From Magnetospirillum gryphiswaldense MSR-1 v2 (GTDB lineage: Bacteria; Pseudomonadota; Alphaproteobacteria; Rhodospirillales; Magnetospirillaceae), in the NCBI RefSeq assembly GCF_000513295.1, contig NC_023065.1, positions 1,860,001-1,924,000 of the forward strand: a DNA stretch of 64,000 bases. The letters are read 5' to 3'. How positions within the stretch are numbered: position 1 is the stretch's first letter; every line of letters starts with the position of its first letter. Positions 60,150-64,000 of this stretch are shown here, in pieces. A model generated the notes under the pieces. That model saw nothing but the letters and a program-made list of their open reading frames with translations, was not told the origin of the DNA and made no database searches. Made by a program: the position numbers and the translations under genes.

Positions 60150-60593
60150 TCAGACGGACGAAGGGGGAGCGCGGGCGGAAAAGCCCTGGGCGGCGTCCTG
60201 CACCGGCCAGGGATGCTGCGGCGGGACGAAGACATAGGCATGGATACGGGCGGGAACACGGAAGGACGGCGCTTCCGGCGGTGCCAGCATCTGCACCAAG
60301 GGCAGACAGGCGGAACAGAAAACGCTGGCTTCGGGCATACCCTGACCATCGGGCGTGGCCGCCATCATACCGTCGATGGTACAGACCATCAGATCGGCAA
60401 TGGGGATCATGCGGTCGCTTTGGGCGGCACGGGCCAGCGGAATGGCGGTGCCCAGGAAAATCTCCAAGGCCAGCAACACCAGCCCGCCCCAGGCCCCCAG
60501 GCGCATCCGCCGCCGCCGCCCGAAGACGGGCGGGCGCAGGTGCCGGGAAAGCAAGGGGGGGAACCGAAGCCGCGTCATCATTCCCGTATGCAT
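60150..60593 (-). CDS. DUF2946-family protein next to the copper receptor
   Basis: This protein of about 147 residues has one hydrophobic segment (GAWGGLVLLALEIFLGTAIP), then cysteines in LMVCTIDG and the CSAC motif in VFCSACLPL, matching the DUF2946 family. DUF2946 genes commonly accompany copper TonB receptors, and the cysteines may bind copper. The start is uncertain: ATGs at 60593, 60581 and 60578 are all possible and none has a strong ribosome-binding site. Confidence 0.75.
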   Translation of the reverse strand: MHTGMMTRLRFPPLLSRHLRPPVFGRRRRMRLGAWGGLVLLALEIFLGTAIPLARAAQSDRMIPIADLMVCTIDGMMAATPDGQGMPEASVFCSACLPLVQMLAPPEAPSFRVPARIHAYVFVPPQHPWPVQDAAQGFSARAPPSSV

Positions 60594-60766
60594 GCCATGA
60601 GGACCGGAGCAATAGCACCATTTGCACCCAGGGAAAATATGGATAAGGGCAGAAAAGCGATTAAGACCGGACCGCACCCGACCCGGACGGGTCGATTTCA
60701 TTTTGACGCATGGCGCTTGAACTGATTTCATGGCCCTTTCCTAAGCGGGCCCAGGGGGATGGCAAC

Positions 60767-61939
60767 ATGCGCATCGTTTCTTCCACGTTGATTTTGGCTG
60801 GTTTTCTTGCTGCCTCGACCCACGCCTGGGCCGCACCCGGCGAGGTCAAGATCGGCATGCTGACCACCTTGTCGGGGCCGGGTTCATCCTTGGGTATCGA
60901 CGTGCGCGACGCCTTCAACCTGGCGGTGAAGAACCTGGGCGGCAGCTTGGGTGGGCTCAAGGCCACGATCATCGAGGTGGACGACCAGCAAAAGCCCGAC
61001 GTCGCCAAGGACGCCGCCACCCGGCTGATCGAGAAGGACAAGGTCGATTTCGCCACCGGCATCATCTTCTCCAACCTGATGCTGGCGACCATGCCCAGCT
61101 TCGACCGGGCGCAGACCTATTACATCTCGGCCAATGCCAGCCCGTCGCAATTGGCCGGCAAGCAATGCACCCCCTATTTCTTCTCTGCCGCCTATCAGAA
61201 CGACAACCAGCACGAAGCCATGGGCCATTACGTCCAGGCCAAGGGCTTCAAGAACGTCTATCTGATGGCGCCGAATTACCCCGCCGGCAAGGACGGGCTG
61301 AACGGCTTCAAGCGCTATTACGCCGGCAACGTGGCGGGCGAGGTCTACACCACCGTCAACCAACTGGATTACGCCGCTGAGCTGGCCAGCCTGCGCGCCG
61401 CCAACCCCGACGCGGTCTATGTGTTCTATCCCGGCGGCATGGGCGTCAACTTCGTCAAGCAATGGGAACAGGCCGGCTTGAAGGGCAAGATTCCGCTGTT
61501 CGGCCCCGGCTTCACCTTCTCGGAAGACACGCTTGCCGCCATGGGCGATGCGGCGGTCGGCACCTTGAACACCGCCCAGTGGAGCCCCGATCTCGACAAT
61601 CCGCAGAACAAGAAGTTCGTCGCCGATTTCGAGGCCGCCTTCGGTCGCCTGCCCAGCGTCTATGCCAGTCAGGCCTATGACGCCGCCATGCTGATCGATT
61701 CGGCCATCCGCAAGACCGGCGGCAAGCTGGACGACAAGGCCGCCCTGGGCAAGGCCCTGATGGCCGCCGATTTCAAGTCGGTGCGCGGCAATTTCAAGTT
61801 CAACAAGAACCACTTCCCCATCCAGGATTTCTTCCTGCGTGAGGTGGTCAAGGACAGCAAGGGCCGTTACCTCAACAAGAAGATCGCCCCCATCTTCCAA
61901 GACCGCGGCGACGCTTACGTGGGTGAGTGCTCCATGTGA
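60767..61939 (+). CDS. Branched-chain amino-acid-type ABC transporter substrate-binding protein
   Basis: This periplasmic Leu/Ile/Val-binding-protein-like receptor of 390 residues starts with a signal peptide (MRIVSSTLILAGFLAASTHAWA). The type-I fold begins EVKIGMLTTLSGPGSSLG; later segments are FFSAAYQNDNQ and ASQAYDAAMLIDSAI. Members of this group bind amino acids, amides or aromatic acids, so the ligand is open. The ATG at 60767 follows AGGGGG. The first permease gene overlaps its stop. Confidence 0.92.
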   Translation: MRIVSSTLILAGFLAASTHAWAAPGEVKIGMLTTLSGPGSSLGIDVRDAFNLAVKNLGGSLGGLKATIIEVDDQQKPDVAKDAATRLIEKDKVDFATGIIFSNLMLATMPSFDRAQTYYISANASPSQLAGKQCTPYFFSAAYQNDNQHEAMGHYVQAKGFKNVYLMAPNYPAGKDGLNGFKRYYAGNVAGEVYTTVNQLDYAAELASLRAANPDAVYVFYPGGMGVNFVKQWEQAGLKGKIPLFGPGFTFSEDTLAAMGDAAVGTLNTAQWSPDLDNPQNKKFVADFEAAFGRLPSVYASQAYDAAMLIDSAIRKTGGKLDDKAALGKALMAADFKSVRGNFKFNKNHFPIQDFFLREVVKDSKGRYLNKKIAPIFQDRGDAYVGECSM

Positions 61940-62856
61940 TTGCCCAACTGTTCATCGAACAGGGGCTGAACGGGCTGCAACTGGGGATCACGCTGTTCCT
62001 GATGGCCGCCGGCCTGACCCTGGTCTTCGGCATCATGGACGTGATTCATCTGTCCCACGGCTCGTTCTATATGCTCGGCGCCTATCTTACCGCCACGCTG
62101 GGGGCTAGGTTCGACAGTTATCTGTTGGGTCTGGCCCTGGCCATCCCGCTGGTGGCGCTGATCGGCATGGTGGTGGAATGGATCGCCATCCGCCGCCTGT
62201 ATGAACGCGACCACCTGGATCAGGTTCTGGCCACTTTCGGCCTGATCATGTTCTTCAACGAAGCGGTGCGGATGATCTGGGGGGCACAGCCCATCTTCCT
62301 GTCACCGCCGGCATCGCTGGCGGGCACTGTCGAGCTGTTGCCCGGCCTGTTCTATCCGCAATTCCGTCTGGCCATCCTCGGCACCGGGCTGGCGGTGGCA
62401 GCCCTGCTTGGGCTGATGATCCGCCGCACCCGCCTGGGCATGCGCCTGCGCGCCGGGGCCAGCGACCGCGCCATGGCCGGCGCCCTGGGCGTCAATATCG
62501 ACGGCTTGTTCACCATCGTCTTCGGCCTGGGCACCGGTCTGGCCGCCCTGGCCGGCGGCATGGCCGGCACCGTGCTGTCGGTGCAGGTGGGCATGGGCGA
62601 AAGCATCCTGATCCTGACTTTCGTCGTCGTGGTCATCGGCGGTATCGGCTCGATCAAGGGCGCCCTGGTCGGCGCCGTCCTGGTCGGCTTGGTCGACACC
62701 CTGGCGCGGACCATGCTGCCGGTGGCCTTGCGCTCGACTTTGCCGGCATCGCAGGCCGACAGCGTCGCCGCCTCGTTGTCGTCCACCAGCGTCTATGTGC
62801 TGATGATCCTGGTGCTGGCCTGGCGGCCGAAGGGGCTTTATGGCGCACGCACCTGA
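61936..62856 (+). CDS. livH: LivH-like ABC permease
   Basis: The 306-residue inner-membrane permease has eight or more helices and the family loops GIMDVIHLSHGSFYMLGAYL and VVVVIGGIGSIKGALVGA, which contacts the ATPases. The GTG at 61936 overlaps the receptor stop as GTGA and has GGGTGAG upstream; a GTG at 61927 is an alternative. The gene overlaps livM by 17 nt. Confidence 0.92.
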   Translation: MIAQLFIEQGLNGLQLGITLFLMAAGLTLVFGIMDVIHLSHGSFYMLGAYLTATLGARFDSYLLGLALAIPLVALIGMVVEWIAIRRLYERDHLDQVLATFGLIMFFNEAVRMIWGAQPIFLSPPASLAGTVELLPGLFYPQFRLAILGTGLAVAALLGLMIRRTRLGMRLRAGASDRAMAGALGVNIDGLFTIVFGLGTGLAALAGGMAGTVLSVQVGMGESILILTFVVVVIGGIGSIKGALVGAVLVGLVDTLARTMLPVALRSTLPASQADSVAASLSSTSVYVLMILVLAWRPKGLYGART

Positions 62857-63826
62857 TTTCCGCCGACGGCTCGCCCTTGTGCTGCTGCTGATCCTGGCCC
62901 TGGCCGTGCCGCCGGTGCTGTCGGCGTTGGGCCAAGGCTTTTATGTGGGTTTCGCCGCCCGCGTGCTGATCATGGCCCTGGCCGCGCTCAGCCTGGATCT
63001 GGTCATGGGCCTGGGCGGCATGGTCAGTTTCGGCCACGCCGCCTTCCTGGGCTTGGGCGCCTATGTGGTCGGCATCGGTTCGTGGCACGTCTTCGACGGC
63101 TCACCCCTGCCCTTCGGCTTGTCCGGCAGTGAAAATGCCCTGATCGTCTGGCCCCTGGCCATGCTGGTCTCGGGTCTGGCCGCCCTGGGCATCGGCGCCA
63201 TTTCCTTGCGCACCACCGGCGTGCATTTCATCATGATCACCCTGGCCTTCGCCCAGATGCTGTTCTTCCTGGCCGGCGGGCTCAAGACCTATGGCGGCGA
63301 TGACGGCATCACCCTTTACAGCCGCAGCGAACTGGCCGGGCTGAAACTGAGCGATCCCACCACCTTCTATTATCTGTGCCTGGGATTGCTGGTGACGGTG
63401 CTGGCCTTGCTGCTGCGGCTGTCGTCCAGCCGCTTCGGCATGGTGTTGAAAGGCGTGCGCGACAACGAGCGGCGCATGCGCGCCCTGGGCTTTCCCACCT
63501 ATCGCTACAAGCTGGCCGCCTTTGTCCTGTCGGGGATGATCTGCGGGCTGGCCGGGGCGCTGTTGGCCAATGCCAGCGAATTCGCCAGCCCGGCGATCAT
63601 GAGCTGGCAACGTTCGGGCGAGTTGCTGGTGATGGTGGTGTTGGGCGGCATGGGCTCTCTGGTCGGGCCGGTCCTCGGCGCGGTGGCGCTGATGGTACTG
63701 GAGGAATCCCTGGCCGAGTTGACCCAGCATTGGCAGGTGATCCTGGGGCCGCTGCTGGTGCTGCTGGCGCTGTCGGCGCGACGCGGCCTGTGGGGCTGGA
63801 TCAAAGGCCGGGACGGGGCGCCATGA
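62840..63826 (+). CDS. livM: LivM-like ABC permease
   Basis: This is the second permease of the importer, 328 residues, with about ten membrane segments. Family motifs are MGLGGMVSFGHAAFLGLGAY near residue 56 and VVLGGMGSLVGPVLGAV, the ATPase coupling loop. It overlaps livG by four nt. Confidence 0.92.
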   Translation: MAHAPDFRRRLALVLLLILALAVPPVLSALGQGFYVGFAARVLIMALAALSLDLVMGLGGMVSFGHAAFLGLGAYVVGIGSWHVFDGSPLPFGLSGSENALIVWPLAMLVSGLAALGIGAISLRTTGVHFIMITLAFAQMLFFLAGGLKTYGGDDGITLYSRSELAGLKLSDPTTFYYLCLGLLVTVLALLLRLSSSRFGMVLKGVRDNERRMRALGFPTYRYKLAAFVLSGMICGLAGALLANASEFASPAIMSWQRSGELLVMVVLGGMGSLVGPVLGAVALMVLEESLAELTQHWQVILGPLLVLLALSARRGLWGWIKGRDGAP

Positions 63827-64000
63827 CCGAGCCCTTGCTGCACACCTCGGGTCTGGTCAAACGCTATGGCGGCGTTATCGCCACCCATCAGGTGGCGCTG
63901 GCGGTGGAACGCGGCCACCTGCATGCCCTGATCGGCCCCAACGGCGCCGGCAAAAGCACGCTGATCGGCCTGCTGTCGGGGGAACTGGCCGCCGATGCCG
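63823..64000 (+). CDS. livG: LivG-like ABC ATPase (cut by the window end)
   Basis: Only the first 59 codons are in the window. The product starts MTEPLLHTSGLVKRYGGV and reaches the Walker A motif GPNGAGKST at residues 39-47, as in LivG-type ATPases. The ATGA overlap with livM shows it is the next gene of the same operon; livF is expected beyond the edge. Confidence 0.9.
   Translation, partial: MTEPLLHTSGLVKRYGGVIATHQVALAVERGHLHALIGPNGAGKSTLIGLLSGELAADA

Overview
The window reads as chromosomal DNA of a GC-rich alphaproteobacterium, most likely a member of the Rhodospirillales close to Magnetospirillum. This assignment is inferred from gene content and order (rplU-rpmA-obg-proB-proA-nadD-rsfS-rlmH; chvI-chvG-hprK-rapZ-EIIA-npr) and was not tested by a database search. 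Coding density is high. No rRNA, tRNA or CRISPR array was seen.

Layout: 1-640 is the N-terminal part of a LysR regulator (cut by the window edge). 657-7060 (minus) is a long run of housekeeping genes reading rplU, rpmA, obg, proB, proA, nadD, rsfS, rlmH and a hypothetical gene. A good sigma70-type promoter for it lies in the 3' end of a small GAF-domain gene. 7751-11146 (minus) holds ahcY, with a palindromic operator in front, and a GTP-type PEP carboxykinase; each is followed by a strong intrinsic terminator. 11338-12377 holds a HugZ-like protein and a small unknown protein. 12498-15330 (minus) is a cobalt ECF importer (cbiMNQO) behind a clear cobalamin riboswitch. 15393-17673 (plus) is the ChvI/ChvG two-component system.

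17674-22329 is the accessory part. A tyrosine recombinase and an IS91-type HUH/Y2 transposase are followed by a 65-bp exact tandem duplication and then a compact three-gene cassette: an HNH nuclease, an unknown protein and a minimal nucleotidyltransferase. The cassette has lower GC than its surroundings. The insertion separates chvG from hprK, which are normally neighbours in alphaproteobacteria. The cassette is the best candidate in the window for an undescribed (possibly defence) system.

22330-26116 resumes the core cluster: hprK, rapZ, EIIA(Man), HPr and EI form a regulatory PTS without a sugar permease. Two CPA-type cation/proton antiporters follow. 29736-39183 contains a single-domain response regulator, the NAD de novo operon nadA-nadC-nadB with three small downstream genes, a zinc-sensing diguanylate cyclase, a Sel1-repeat protein and a large unknown protein. 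39288-43757 has HU, a LuxE/LuxC pair and an ABC-F protein. 43902-46076 is katG.

46147-57965 (minus) contains a Rop-like DUF683 protein, a tightly overlapping lactate-oxidation operon (lutA-lutB-lutC-dld plus an AEC transporter) with an LldR-like operator, a MYG1 protein, the acetate permease pair yjcH-actP, a DUF3095 protein and Tpx. 58060-60593 is a copper TonB receptor with a DUF2946 protein. The window ends in a branched-chain amino-acid-type ABC importer (livK, livH, livM, start of livG).

Overall the stretch combines translation and nucleotide housekeeping, carbon-flux enzymes (PEPCK, lactate and acetate uptake), metal import (cobalt, copper) and envelope/PTS signalling, with one mobile insertion.
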